Shown here one piece after another: positions 35,839 to 49,883 of a stretch of DNA of 64,000 bases. The stretch spans positions 1,922,001 through 1,986,000 of the forward strand of contig OZ059899.1 of the NCBI GenBank assembly GCA_964057225.1, in the 5' to 3' direction. Within the stretch, counting starts at the first letter, position 1. Every line of letters begins with the position of its first letter. The notes beneath the pieces are model-generated. The model saw only the letters and a program-made list of their open reading frames with translations. It made no database searches and was not told the origin of the DNA. The translations under genes and the position numbers were made by a program. The DNA is from Auanema rhodensis (lineage: Eukaryota; Nematoda; Chromadorea; Rhabditida; Rhabditidae).

Positions 35839-36542
35839 ATCTAAAAACATCTACTTTTTGCTAAATTATTTTGAAATTTTTCGAAAAAATTTTTGTCAAA
35901 ATGTTTTTGGAAACAATGTTGAGTGTACATGGAAACTCAACATACACTAATGCATCATTTTTCAAACGATCATAACTAATTTTTGTATTAAGCGTTTCTC
36001 AATGTAGTATAGTGCATTCGATGCGGATTTTTAAGCTGCGTCGATCTGTGTTATCAGATTTGCGCTAGCTTAAAAATGCACCGAGATATCAACTGATATA
36101 AGTTCACACTTATATCCTCGATTTTCACCCTGAAGAATTAATTTTTTCGTTGAATTACATTGTCCATCGTCTTTGCCTTGAAAAATGGAATCTAAAAACA
36201 TCTACTTTTTGCTAAATTATTCTGAAATTTTTCGAAAAAATTTTTTTGTTAAAATGTTTTTGGAAGCAATGTTGAGTGTACATGGAAACTCCACATACAC
36301 TAATGCATCATTTTTCAAACAATCATAACTAATTTGTGTATTAAGCGTTTCTCAATGTAGTATAGTGCATTCGATGCGGATTTTTAAGCTGCGTCGATCT
36401 GTGTGATCAGATTTGCGCTAGCTTAAAAATGCACCGAGATATCAACTGATATAAGTTCACACTTATATCCTCGATTTTCACCCTGAAGAATTGATTTTTT
36501 CGTTGAATAACATTGTCTATCGTCTTTGCCTTGAAAAATGGA
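32680..36542. repeat. 11-monomer HOR unit M94-M104 (3863 bp)
   Basis: The order is T7, K, hybrid (M96), K, B, B, Q, C, W, Y, G. Private changes include CTACGTTTTGC (33745), GGAAACCCAAC (about 34180), TTTTCTTTGAA (about 34390) and ACTCCACAT (about 36290). The first three recur about 8.08 kb downstream. Confidence 0.8.
33381..33732. repeat. Chimeric monomer M96 (G-like 5' / T7 3')
   Basis: The 5' part matches L/G monomers (ATTCTGAAA, long T run, TATTAAGCG). The 3' part has ATCTTCG and TTTTTTTGTTG of T7, followed by the K opening. GTGTTATCAG replaces the GTGTGATCAG of G, placing the switch upstream of that site. Confidence 0.7.
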
Positions 36543-37947
36543 ATCTAAAAACATCTACTTTTTGCTAAATTATTTTGAAATTTTTCGAAAAAATTTTTGT
36601 CAAAATGTTTTTGGAAGCAATGTTGAGTGTATATGGAAACTCAACATACACTAATGCATCATTTTTCAAACGATCATAACTAATTTTTGTATCAAGCGTT
36701 TCTCGATGTAGTATAGTGCATTCGATGCGGATTTTTAAGCTGCGTCGATCTGTGTTATCAGATTTGCGCTAGCTTAAAAATGCACCGAGATATCAACTGA
36801 TATAAGTTCACACTTATATCTTCGATTTTCACCCTGAAGAATTAATTTTTTTGTTGAATAACATTGTCCATCGTCTTTGCCTTAAAAAAGGAATCTAAAA
36901 ACATCTACTTTTTGCTAAATTATTTTGAAATTTTTCGAAAAAATTTTTGTCAAAATGTTTTTGGAAGCAATGTTGAGTGTACATGGAAACTCAACATACA
37001 CTAATGCATCATTTTTCAAACAATCATAACTAATTTGTGTATCAAGCGTTTCTCAATGTAGTATAGTGCATTCGATGCGGATTTTTAAGCTGCGTCGATC
37101 TGTGTTATCAGATTTGCGCTAGCTTAAAAATGCACCGAGATATCAACTGATATAAGTTCACACTTATATCCTCGATTTTCACCCTGAAGAATTAATTTTT
37201 TCGTTGAATAACATTGTCCATCGTCTTTGCCTTGAAAAATGGAATCTAAAAACATCTACTTTTTGCTAAATTATTTTGAAATTTTTCGAAAAAATTTTTG
37301 TCAAAATGTTTTTGGAAGCAATGTTGAGTGTACATGGAAACTCAACATACACTAATGCATCATTTTTCAAACAATCATAACTAATTTGTGTATCAAGCGT
37401 TTCTCAATGTAGTATAGTGCATTCGATGCGGATTTTTAAGCTGCGTCGATCTGTGTTATCAGATTTGCGCTAGCTTAAAAATGCACCGAGATATCAACTG
37501 ATATAAGTTCACACTTATATCCTCGATTTTCACCCTGAAGAATTAATTTTTTCGTTGAATAACATTGTCCATCGTCTTTGCCTTGAAAAATGGAATCTAA
37601 AAACATCTACTTTTTGCTAAATTATTCTGAAATTTTTCGAAAAAATTTTTTTGTTAAAATGTTTTTGGAAGCAATGTTGAGTGTACATGGAAACTCAACA
37701 TACACTAATGCATCATTTTTCAAACAATCATAACTAATTTGTGTATCAAGCGTTTCTCAATGTAGTATAGTGCATTCGATGCGGATTTTTAAGCTGCGTC
37801 GATCTGTGTTATCAGATTTGCGCTAGCTTAAAAATGCACCGAGATATCAACTGATATAAGTTCACACTTATATCCTCGATTTTCACCCTGAAGAATTGAT
37901 TTTTTCGTTGAATAACATTGTCCATCGTCTTTGCCTTGAAAAATGAA
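34435..37947. repeat. Dispersed 3513-bp block, copy 2 (M99-M108)
   Basis: Partner of 25649-29161. Downstream of it Q and C follow (M109-M110); both are missing after copy 1, where W follows at once. Confidence 0.75.
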
Positions 37948-40900
37948 ATCTAAAAACATCTACTTTTTGCTAAATTATTTTGAAATTTTTCGAAAAAATT
38001 TTTGTCAAAATGTTTTTGGAAGCAATGTTAAGTGTACATGGAAACTCAACATACACTAATGCATCATTTTTCAAACGATCATAACTAATTTTTGTATTGA
38101 GCGTTTCTCAATGTAGTATAGTGCATTCGATGCGGATTTTTAAGCTGCGTCGATCTGTGTTATCAGATTTGCGCTAGCTTAAAAATGCACCGAGATATCA
38201 ACTGATATAAGTTCACACTTATATCCTCGATTTTCACCCTGAAGAATTAATTTTTTCGTTGAATAACATTGTCCATCGTCTTTGCCTTGAAAAATGGAAT
38301 CTAAAAACATCTACTTTTTGCTAAATTATTTTGAAATTTTTCGAAAAAATTTTTGTCAAAATGTTTTTGGAAGCAATGTTGAGTGTACATGGAAACTCAA
38401 CATACACTAATGCATCATTTTTCAAACGATCATAACTAATTTTTGTATCAAGCGTTTCTCAACGTAGTATAGTGCATTCGATGCGGATTTTTAAGCTGCG
38501 TCGATCTGTGTTATCAGATTTGCGCTAGCTTAAAAATGCACCGAGATATCAACTGATATAAGTTCACACTTATATCCTCGATTTTCACCCTGAAGAATTG
38601 ATTTTTTCGTTGAATAACATTGTCCATCGTCTTTGCCTTGGAAAATGAAATCTAAAAACATCTACTTTTTGCTAAATTATTTTGAAATTTTTCGAAAAAA
38701 TTTTTGTCAAAATGTTTTTGGAAGCAATGTTGAGTGTACATGGAAACTCAACATACACTAATGCATCATTTTTCAAACGATCATAACTAATTTTTGTATT
38801 GTGCGTTTCTCAATGTAGTATAGTGCATTCGATGCGGATTTTTAAGCTGCGTCGATCTGTGTTATCAGATTTGCGCTAGCTTAAAAATGCACCGAGATAT
38901 CAACTGATATAAGTTCACACTTATATCCTCGATTTTCACCCTGAAGAAATAATTTTTTCGTTGAATAACATTGTCCATCGTGTTTGCCTTGAAAAAAGGA
39001 ATCTAAAAACATCTACTTTTTGCTAAATTATTTTGAAATTTTTCGAAAAAATTTTTGTCAAAATGTTTTTGGAAACAATGTTGAGTGTACATGGAAACTC
39101 AACATACACTAATGCATCATTTTTCAAACGATCATAACTAATTTTTGTATTAAGCGTTTCTCAATGTAGTATAGTGCATTCGATGCGGATTTTTTAGCTG
39201 CGTCGATCAGTGTTATCAGATTTGCGCTAGCTTAAAAATGCACCGAGATATCAACTGATATAAGTTCACACTTATATCCTCGATTTTCACCCTGAAGAAT
39301 TAATTTTTTCGTTGAATAACATTGTCCATCGTCTTTGCCTTGAAAAATGGAATCTAAAAACATCTACTTTTTGCTAAATTATTTTGAAATTTTTCGAAAA
39401 AATTTTTGTCAAAATGTTTTTGGAAGCAATGTTGAGTGTACATGGAAACTCAACATACACTAATGCATCATTTTTCAAACGATCATAACTAATTTTTGTA
39501 TCAAGCGTTTCTCGATGTAGTATAGTGCATTCGATGCGGATTTTTAAGCTGCGTCGATCTGTGTTATCAGATTTGCGCTAGCTTAAAAATGCACCGAGAT
39601 ATCAACTGATATAAGTTCACACTTATATCCTCGATTTTCACCCTGAAGAATTAATTTTTTCGTTGAATAACATTGTCCATCGTCTTTGCCTCAAAAAATG
39701 GAATCTAAAAACATCTACTTTTTGCTAAATTATTTTGAAATTTTTCGAAAAAATTTTTGTCAAAATGTTTTTGGAAGCAATGTTGAGTGTACATGGAAAT
39801 TCAACATACACTAATGCATCATTTTTCAAACGATCATAACTAATTTGTGTATTAAGCGTTTCTCAATGTAGTATAGTGCATTCGATGCGGATTTTTAAGC
39901 TGCGTCGATCTGTGTTATCAGATTTGCGCTAGCTTAAAAATGCACCGAGATATCAACTGATATAAGTTCACACTTATATCCTCGATTTTCACCCTGAAGA
40001 ATTGATTTTTTCGTTGAATAACATTGTCTATCGTCTTTGCCTTGAAAAATGGAATCTAAAAACATCTACTTTCTGCTAAATTATTTTAAAATTTTTCGAA
40101 AACATTTTTGTCAAAATGTTTTTGGAAGCAATGTTGAGTGTACATGGAAACTCAACATACACTAATGCATCATTTTTCAAACGATCATAACTAATTTTTG
40201 TATCAAGCGTTTCTCGATGTAGTATAGTGCATTCGATGCGGATTTTTAAGCTGCGTCGATCTGTGTTATCAGATTTGCGCTAGCTTAAAAATGCACCGAG
40301 ATATCAACTGATATAAGTTCACACTTATATCCTCGATTTTCACCCTGAAGAATTAATTTTTTCGTTGAATTACATTGTCCATCGTCTTTGCCTTGAAAAA
40401 TGGAATCTAAAAACATCTACTTTTTGCTAAATTATTCTGAAATTTTTCGAAAAAATTTTTTTGTTAAAATGTTTTTGGAAGCAATGTTGAGTGTACATGG
40501 AAACTCAACATACACTAATGCATCATTTTTCAAACAATCATAACTAATTTGTGTATCAAGCGTTTCTCAATGTAGTATAGTGCATTCGATGCGGATTTTT
40601 AAGCTGCGTCGATCTGTGTTATCAGATTTGCGCTAGCTTAAAAATGCACCGAGATATCAACTGATATAAGTTCACACTTATATCCTCGATTTTCACCCTG
40701 AAGAATTAATTTTTTCGTTGAATTACATTGTCCATCGTCTTTGCCTTGAAAAATGGAATCTAAAAACATCTACTTTTTGCTAAATTATTCTGAAATTTTT
40801 CGAAAAAATTTTTTTGTTAAAATGTTTTTGGAAGCAATGTTGAGTGTACATGGAAACTCAACATACACTAATGCATCATTTTTCAAACAATCATAACTAA

Positions 40901-41110
40901 TTTGTGTATTAAGCGTTTCTCAATGTAGTATAGTGCATTCGATGCGGATTTTTAAGCTGCGTCGATCTGTGTGATCAGATTTGCGCTAGCTTAAAAATGC
41001 ACCGAGATATCAACTGATATAAGTTCACACTTATATCCTCGATTTTCACCCTGAAGAATTGATTTTTTCGTTGAATAACATTGTCTATCGTCTTTGCCTT
41101 GAAAAATGGA
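36543..41110. repeat. Fullest HOR unit: 13-mer, 4568 bp (M105-M117)
   Basis: The order is T7, K, B, L, Q, C, W, Y, D, S, E, L, G, delimited by GATCAG at 36405 (previous unit) and 40973. Every other T7-to-G unit in the window can be read as a shortened or rearranged form of this order, which makes it the best reference HOR. Small private changes are GTATATGG (about 36631), CGTGTTTG (about 38980), CCTCAAAAAATGG in the S monomer and TATTTTAAAA in M115 (about 40085). Confidence 0.8.
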
Positions 41111-43916
41111 ATCTAAAAACATCTACTTTTTGCTAAATTATTTTGAAATTTTTCGAAAAAATTTTTGTCAAAATGTTTTTGGAAGCAATGTTGAGTGTAC
41201 ATGGAAACTCAACATACACTAATGCATCATTTTTCAAACGATCATAACTAATTTTTGTATCAAGCGTTTCTCGATGTAGTATAGTGCATTCGATGCGGAT
41301 TTTTAAGCTGCGTCGATCTGTGTTATCAGATTTGCGCTAGCTTAAAAATGCACCGAGATATCAACTGATATAAGTTCACACTTATATCTTCGATTTTCAC
41401 CCTGAAGAATTAATTTTTTTGTTGAATAACATTGTCCATCGTCTTTGCCTTAAAAAAGGAATCTAAAAACATCTACTTTTTGCTAAATTATTTTGAAATT
41501 TTTCGAAAAAATTTTTGTCAAAATGTTTTTGGAAGCAATGTTGAGTGTACATGGAAACTCAACATACACTAATGCATCATTTTTCAAACAATCATAACTA
41601 ATTTGTGTATCAAGCGTTTCTCAATGTAGTATAGTGCATTCGATGCGGATTTTTAAGCTGCGTCGATCTGTGTTATCAGATTTGCGCTAGCTTAAAAATG
41701 CACCGAGATATCAACTGATATAAGTTCACACTTATATCTTCGATTTTCACCCTGAAGAATTAATTTTTTTGTTGAATAACATTGTCCATCGTCTTTGCCT
41801 TAAAAAAGGAATCTAAAAACATCTACGTTTTGCTAAATTATTTTGAAATTTTTCGAAAAAATTTTTGTCAAAATGTTTTTGGAAGCAATGTTGAGTGTAC
41901 ATGGAAACTCAACATACACTAATGCATCATTTTTCAAACAATCATAACTAATTTGTGTATCAAGCGTTTCTCAATGTAGTATAGTGCATTCGATGCGGAT
42001 TTTTAAGCTGCGTCGATCTGTGTTATCAGATTTGCGCTAGCTTAAAAATGCACCGAGATATCAACTGATATAAGTTCACACTTATATCCTCGATTTTCAC
42101 CCTGAAGAATTAATTTTTTCGTTGAATAACATTGTCCATCGTCTTTGCCTTGAAAAATGGAATCTAAAAACATCTACTTTTTGCTAAATTATTTTGAAAT
42201 TTTTCGAAAAAATTTTTGTCAAAATGTTTTTGGAAGCAATGTTGAGTGTACATGGAAACCCAACATACACTAATGCATCATTTTTCAAACAATCATAACT
42301 AATTTGTGTATCAAGCGTTTCTCAATGTAGTATAGTGCATTCGATGCGGATTTTTAAGCTGCGTCGATCTGTGTTATCAGATTTGCGCTAGCTTAAAAAT
42401 GCACCGAGATATCAACTGATATAAGTTCACACTTATATCCTCGATTTTCACCCTGAAGAATTAATTTTTTCTTTGAATAACATTGTCCATCGTCTTTGCC
42501 TTGAAAAATGGAATCTAAAAACATTTACTTTTTGCTAAATTATTTTGAAATTTTTCGAAAAAATTTTTGTCAAAATGTTTTTGGAAGCAATGTTGAGTGT
42601 ACATGGAAACTCAACATACACTAATGCATCATTTTTCAAACAATCATAACTAATTTGTGTATCAAGCGTTTCTCAATGTAGTATAGTGCATTCGATGCGG
42701 ATTTTTAAGCTGCGTCGATCTGTGTTATCAGATTTGCGCTAGCTTAAAAATGCACCGAGATATCAACTGATATAAGTTCACACTTATATCCTCGATTTTC
42801 ACCCTGAAGAATTGATTTTTTCGTTGAATAACATTGTCCATCGTCTTTGCCTTGAAAAATGAAATCTAAAAACATCTACTTTTTGCTAAATTATTTTGAA
42901 ATTTTTCGAAAAAATTTTTGTCAAAATGTTTTTGGAAGCAATGTTAAGTGTACATGGAAACTCAACATACACTAATGCATCATTTTTCAAACGATCATAA
43001 CTAATTTTTGTATTGAGCGTTTCTCAATGTAGTATAGTGCATTCGATGCGGATTTTTAAGCTGCGTCGATCTGTGTTATCAGATTTGCGCTAGCTTAAAA
43101 ATGCACCGAGATATCAACTGATATAAGTTCACACTTATATCCTCGATTTTCACCCTGAAGAATTAATTTTTTCGTTGAATAACATTGTCCATCGTCTTTG
43201 CCTTGAAAAATGGAATCTAAAAACATCTACTTTTTGCTAAATTATTTTGAAATTTTTCGAAAAAATTTTTGTCAAAATGTTTTTGGAAGCAATGTTGAGT
43301 GTACATGGAAACTCAACATACACTAATGCATCATTTTTCAAACGATCATAACTAATTTTTGTATCAAGCGTTTCTCAACGTAGTATAGTGCATTCGATGC
43401 GGATTTTTAAGCTGCGTCGATCTGTGTTATCAGATTTGCGCTAGCTTAAAAATGCACCGAGATATCAACTGATATAAGTTCACACTTATATCCTCAATTT
43501 TCACCCTGAAGAATTGATTTTTTCGTTGAATAACATTGTCCATCGTCTTTGCCTTGGAAAATGAAATCTGAAAACATCTACTTTTTGCTAAATTATTTTG
43601 AAATTTTTCGAAAAAATTTTTGTCAAAATGTTTTTGGAAGCAATGTTGAGTGTACATGGAAACTCAACATACACTAATGCATCATTTTTCAAACGATCAT
43701 AACTAATTTTTGTATTGTGCGTTTCTCAATGTAGTATAGTGCATTCGATGCGGATTTTTAAGCTGCGTCGATCTGTGTTATCAGATTTGCGCTAGCTTAA
43801 AAATGCACCGAGATATCAACTGATATAAGTTCACACTTATATCCTCGATTTTCACCCTGAAGAAATAATTTTTTCGTTGAATAACATTGTCCATCGTCTT
43901 TGCCTTGAAAAAAGGA
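40054..43916. repeat. Dispersed 3.9-kb block, copy 2 (M115-M125)
   Basis: Partner of 31623-35838, one monomer shorter. Shared private variants (ACGTTTTGC, AAACCCAAC, TTCTTTGAA) show common descent rather than independent assembly of the same types. Confidence 0.75.
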
Positions 43917-44267
43917 ATCTAAAAACATCTACTTTTTGCTAAATTATTTTGAAATTTTTCGAAAAAATTTTTGTCAAAATGTTTTTGGAAACAATGTTGA
44001 GTGTACATGGAAACTCAACATACACTAATGCATCATTTTTCAAACGATCATAACTAATTTTTGTATTAAGCGTTTCTCAATGTAGTATAGTGCATTCGAT
44101 GCGGATTTTTTAGCTGCGTCGATCAGTGTTATCAGATTTGCGCTAGCTTAAAAATGCACCGAGATATCAACTGATATAAGTTCACACTTATATCCTCGAT
44201 TTCCACCCTGAAGAATTAATTTTTTCGTTGAATAACATTGTCCATCGTCTTTGCCTTGAAAAATGGA
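41111..44267. repeat. Truncated HOR unit M118-M126
   Basis: Nine monomers, T7, K-hybrid, K, B, B, Q, C, W, Y, without a G terminator. The W/Y dimer block follows directly. It shares CTACGTTTTGC, GGAAACCCAAC and TTTTCTTTGAA with 32680-36542. Private changes are CATTTACTT (about 42523), TCCTCAATTTT (about 43494), AATCTGAAAAC (about 43567) and TTTCCACCC (about 44203). Confidence 0.75.
41461..41810. repeat. Chimeric monomer M119 (K 5' / T7 3')
   Basis: It opens like K and ends like T7, and is followed by another K with CTACGTTTTGC. It occupies the place of M95 plus M96 in the related block at 31623-35838, consistent with loss of exactly one unit. Confidence 0.7.
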
Positions 44268-47200
44268 ATCTAAAAACATCTACTTTTTGCTAAATTATTT
44301 TGAAATTTTTCGAAAAAATTTTTGTCAAAATGTTTTTGGAAGCAATGTTGAGTGTACATGGAAACTCAACATACACTAATGCATCATTTTTCAAACGATC
44401 ATAACTAATTTTTGTATTAAGCGTTTCTCAATGTAGTATAGTGCATTCGATGCGGATTTTTAAGCTGCGTCGATCAGTGTTATCAGATTTGCGCTAGCTT
44501 AAAAATGCACCGAGATATCAACTGATATAAGTTCACACTTATATCCTCGATTTTCACCCTGAAGAATTAATTTTTTCGTTGAATAACATTGTCCATCGTC
44601 TTTGCCTTGAAAAATGGAATCTAAAAACATCTACTTTTGCTAAATTATTTCGAAATTTTTCGAAAAAATTTTTGTCAAAATGTTTTTGGAAGCAATGTTG
44701 AGTGTACATGGAAACTCAACATACACTAATGCATCATTTTTCAAAAGATCATAACTAATTTTTGTATCAAGCGTTTCTCAATGTAGTATGGTGCATTCGA
44801 TGCGGAATTTTAAGCTGCGTCGATCTGTGTTATCAGATTTGCGCTAGCTTAAAAATGCACCGAGATATCAACTGATATAAGTTCACACTTATATCCTCGA
44901 TTTTCACCCTGAAGAAATAATTTTTTCGTTGAATAACATTGTCCATCGTCTTTGCCTTGAAAAAAGGAATCTAAAAACATCTACTTTTTGCTAAATTATT
45001 TTGAAATTTTTCGAAAAAATTTTTGTCAAAATGTTTTTGGAAACAATGTTGAGTGTACATGGAAACTCAACATACACTAATGCATCATTTTTCAAACGAT
45101 CATAACTAATTTTTGTATTAAGCGTTTCTCAATGTAGTATAGTGCATTCGATGCGGATTTTTAAGCTGCGTCGATCGGTGTTATCAGATTTGCGCTAGCT
45201 TAAAAATGCACCGAGATATCAACTGATATAAGTTCACACTTATATCCTCGATTTTCACCCTGAAGAATTAATTTTTTCGTTGAATAACATTGTCCATCGT
45301 CTTTGCCTTGAAAAATGGAATCTAAAAACATCTACTTTTTGCTAAATTATTTTGAAATTTTTCGAAAAAATTTTTGTCAAAATGTTTTTGGAAGCAATGT
45401 TGAGTGTACATGGAAACTCAACATACACTAATGCATCATTTTTCAAACGATCATAACTAATTTTTGTATTGTGCGTTTCTCAATGTAGTATAGTGCATTC
45501 GATGCGGATTTTTAAGCTGCGTCGATCTGTGTTATCAGATTTGCGCTAGCTTAAAAATGCACCGAGATATCAACTGATATAAGTTCACACTTATATCCTC
45601 GATTTTCACCCTGAAGAAATAATTTTTTCGTTGAATAACATTGTCCATCGTCTTTGCCTTGAAAAAAGGAATCTAAAAACATCTACTTTTTGCTAAATTA
45701 TTTTGAAATTTTTCGAAAAAATTTTTGTCAAAATGTTTTTGGAAACAATGTTGAGTGTACATGGAAACTCAACATACACTAATGCATCATTTTTCAAACG
45801 ATCATAACTAATTTTTGTATTAAGCGTTTCTCAATGTAGTATAGTGCATTCGATGCGGATTTTTAAGCTGCGTCGATCGGTGTTATCAGATTTGCGCTAG
45901 CTTAAAAATGCACCGAGATATCAACTGATATAAGTTCACACTTATATCCTCGATTTTCACCCTGAAGAATTAATTTTTTCGTTGAATAACATTGTCCATC
46001 GTCTTTGCCTTGAAAAATGGAATCTAAAAACATCTACTTTTTGCTAAATTATTTTGAAATTTTTCGAAAAAATTTTTGTCAAAATGTTTTTGGAAGCAAT
46101 GTTGAGTGTACATGGAAACTCAACATACACTAATGCATCATTTTTCAAACGATCATAACTAATTTTTGTATTGTGCGTTTCTCAATGTAGTATAGTGCAT
46201 TCGATGCGGATTTTTAAGCTGCGTCGATCTGTGTTATCAGATTTGCGCTAGCTTAAAAATGCACCGAGATATCAACTGATATAAGTTCACACATATATCC
46301 TCGATTTTCACCCTGAAGAAATAATTTTTTCGTTGAATAACATTGTCCATCGTCTTTGCCTTGAAAAAAGGAATCTAAAAACATCTACTTTTTGCTAAAT
46401 TATTTTGAAATTTTTCGAAAAAATTTTTGTCAAAATGTTTTTGGAAACAATGTTGAGTGTACATGGAAACTCAACATACACTAATGCATCATTTTTCAAA
46501 CGATCATAACTAATTTTTGTATTAAGCGTTTCTCAATGTAGTATAGTGCATTCGATGCGGATTTTTAAGCTGCGTCGATCTGTGTTATCAGATTTGCGCT
46601 AGCTTAAAAATGCACCGAGATATCAACTGATATAAGTTCACACTTATATCCTCGATTTTCACCCTGAAGAATTAATTTTTTCGTTGAATAACATTGTCCA
46701 TCGTCTTTGCCTTGAAAAATGGAATCTAAAAACATCTACTTTTTGCTAAATTATTTTGAAATTTTTCGAAAAAATTTTTGTCAAAATGTTTTTGGAAACA
46801 ATGTTGAGTGTACATGGAAACTCAACATACACTAATGCATCATTTTTCAAACGATCATAACTAATTTTTGTATTAAGCGTTTCTCAATGTAGTATAGTGC
46901 ATTCGATGCGGATTTTTAAGCTGCGTCGATCGGTGTTATCAGATTTGCGCTAGCTTAAAAATGCACCGAGATATCAACTGATATAAGTTCACACTTATAT
47001 CCTCGATTTTCACCCTGAAGAATTAATTTTTTCGTTGAATAACATTGTCCATCGTCTTTGCCTTGAAAAATGGAATCTAAAAACATCTACTTTTTGCTAA
47101 ATTATTTTGAAATTTTTCGAAAAAATTTTTGTCAAAATGTTTTTGGAAGCAATGTTAAGTGTACATGGAAACTCAACATACACTAATGCATCATTTTTCA

Positions 47201-47776
47201 AACGATCATAACTAATTTTTGTATTGTGCGTTTCTCAATGTAGTATAGTGCATTCGATGCGGATTTTTAAGCTGCGTCGATCTGTGTTATCAGATTTGCG
47301 CTAGCTTAAAAATGCACCGAGATATCAACTGATATAAGTTCACACTTATATCCTCGATTTTCACCCTGAAGAAATAATTTTTTCGTTGAATAACATTGTC
47401 CATCGTCTTTGCCTTGAAAAAAGGAATCTAAAAACATCTACTTTTTGCTAAATTATTTTGAAATTTTTCGAAAAAATTTTTGTCAAAATGTTTTTGGAAA
47501 CAATGTTGAGTGTACATGTAAACTCAACATACACTAATGCATCATTTTTCAAACGATCATAACTAATTTTTGTATTAAGCGTTTCTCAATGTAGTATAGT
47601 GCATTCGATGCGGATTTTTTAGCTGCGTCGATCAGTGTTATCAAATTTGCGCTAGCTTAAAAATGCACCGAGATATCAACTGATATAAGTTCACACTTAT
47701 ATCCTCGATTTTCACCCTGAAGAATTAATTTTTTCGTTGAATAACATTGTCCATCGTCTTTGCCTTGAAAAATGGA
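44268..47776. repeat. W/Y dimer block 2 (M127-M136)
   Basis: Y (with ATCGGTG) and W alternate as 702-bp dimers. M129-M130 and M131-M132 are the same apart from CACATATAT near 46293. M128 repeats the CAAAAGATC/TATGGTGC type of block 1, including the one-base shorter T run. M38 and M129 are 91 monomers and 31,962 bp apart. TATCAAATT first appears at M136 and is confined to 47.6-53.7 kb. Confidence 0.8.
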
Positions 47777-48127
47777 ATCTAAAAACATCTACTTTTTGCT
47801 AAATTATTTTGAAATTTTTCGAAAAAATTTTTGTCAAAATGTTTTTGGAAGCAATGTTGAGTGTACATGGAAACTCAACATACACTAATGCATCATTTTT
47901 CAAACGATCATAACTAATTTTTGTATCAAGCGTTTCTCGATGTAGTATAGTGCATTCGATACGGATTTTTAAGCTGCGTCGATCTGTGTTATCAGATTTG
48001 CGCTAGCTTAAAAATGCACCGAGATATCAACTGATATAAGTTCACACTTATATCCTCGATTTTCACCCTGAAGAATTAATTTTTTCGTTGAATAACATTG
48101 TCCATCGTCTTTGCCTTGAAAAATGGA

Positions 48128-48479
48128 ATCTAAAAACATCTTTTTTTTTGCTAAATTATTTTGAAATTTCTCGAAAAAATTTTTGTCAAAATGTTTTTGG
48201 AAGCAATGTTGAGTGTACATGGAAACTCAACATACACTAATGCATCATTTTTCAAACAATCATAACTAATTTGTGTATTAAGCGTTTCTCAATGTAGTAT
48301 AGTGCATTCGATGCGGATTTTTAAGCTGCGTCGATCTGTGTTATCAGATTTGCGCTAGCTTAAAAATGCACCGAGATATCAACTGATATAAGTTCACACT
48401 TATATCCTCGATTTTCACCCTGAAGAAATAATTTTTTCGTTGAATAACATTGTCCATCGTCTTTGCCTTGAAAAAAGGA
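48128..48479. repeat. Chimeric monomer M138 (N9 5' / W 3')
   Basis: The nine-T run, TTTCTCGAAA and class B with TATTAAGCG are those of N9 monomers. The end is GAAATAATT as in W, followed by a Y opening. Normal N9 monomers end TTGATT with TGTCTATC. Confidence 0.7.
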
Positions 48480-49883
48480 ATCTAAAAACATCTACTTTTT
48501 GCTAAATTATTTTGAAATTTTTCGAAAAAATTTTTGTCAAAATGTTTTTGGAAACAATGTTGAGTGTACATGGAAACTCAACATACACTAATGCATCATT
48601 TTTCAAACGATCATAACTAATTTTTGTATTAAGCGTTTCTCAATGTAGTATAGTGCATTCGATGCGGATTTTTAAGCTGCGTCGATCGGTGTTATCAGAT
48701 TTGCGCTAGCTTAAAAATGCACCGAGATATCAACTGATATAAGTTCACACTTATATCCTCGATTTTCACCCTGAAGAATTAATTTTTTCGTTGAATAACA
48801 TTGTCCATCGTCTTTGCCTTGAAAAATGGAATCTAAAAACATCTACTTTTTGCTAAATTATTTTGAAATTTTTCGAAAAAATTTTTGTCAAAATGTTTTT
48901 GGAAGCAATGTTGAGTGTACATGGAAACTCAACATACACTAATGCATCATTTTTCAAACGATCATAACTAATTTTTGTATTGTGCGTTTCTCAATGTAGT
49001 ATAGTGCATTCGATGCGGATTTTTAAGCTGCGTGGATCTGTGTTATCAGATTTGCGCTAGCTTAAAAATGCACCGAGATATCAACTGATATAAGTTCACA
49101 CTTATATCCTCGATTTTCACCCTGAAGAAATAATTTTTTCGTTGAATAACATTGTCCATCGTCTTTGCCTTGAAAAATGGAATCTAAAAACATCTACTTT
49201 TTGCTAAATTATTTTGAAATTTTTCGAAAAAATTTTTGTCAAAATGTTTTTGGAAGCAATGTTGAGTGTACATGGAAACTCAACATACACTAATGCATCA
49301 TTTTTCAAACGATCATAACTAATTTTTGTATTGTGCGTTTCTCAATGTAGTATAGTGCATTCGATGCGGATTTTTAAGCTGCGTCGATCTGTGTTATCAG
49401 ATTTGCGCTAGCTTAAAAATGCACCGAGATATCAACTGATATAAGTTCACACTTATATCCTCGATTTTCACCCTGAAGAAATAATTTTTTCGTTGAATAA
49501 CATTGTCCATCGTCTTTGCCTTGAAAAAAGGAATCTAAAAACATCTACTTTTTGCTAAATTATTTTGAAATTTTTCGAAAAAATTTTTGTCAAAATGTTT
49601 TTGGAAACAATGTTGAGTGTACATGGAAACTCAACATACACTAATGCATCATTTTTCAAACGATCATAACTAATTTTTGTATTAAGCGTTTCTCAATGTA
49701 GTATAGTGCATTCGATGCGGATTTTTTAGCTGCGTCGATCAGTGTTATCAAATTTGCGCTAGCTTAAAAATGCACCGAGATATCAACTGATATAAGTTCA
49801 CACTTATATCCTCGATTTTCACCCTGAAGAATTAATTTTTTCGTTGAATAACATTGTCCATCGTCTTTGCCTTGAAAAATGGA

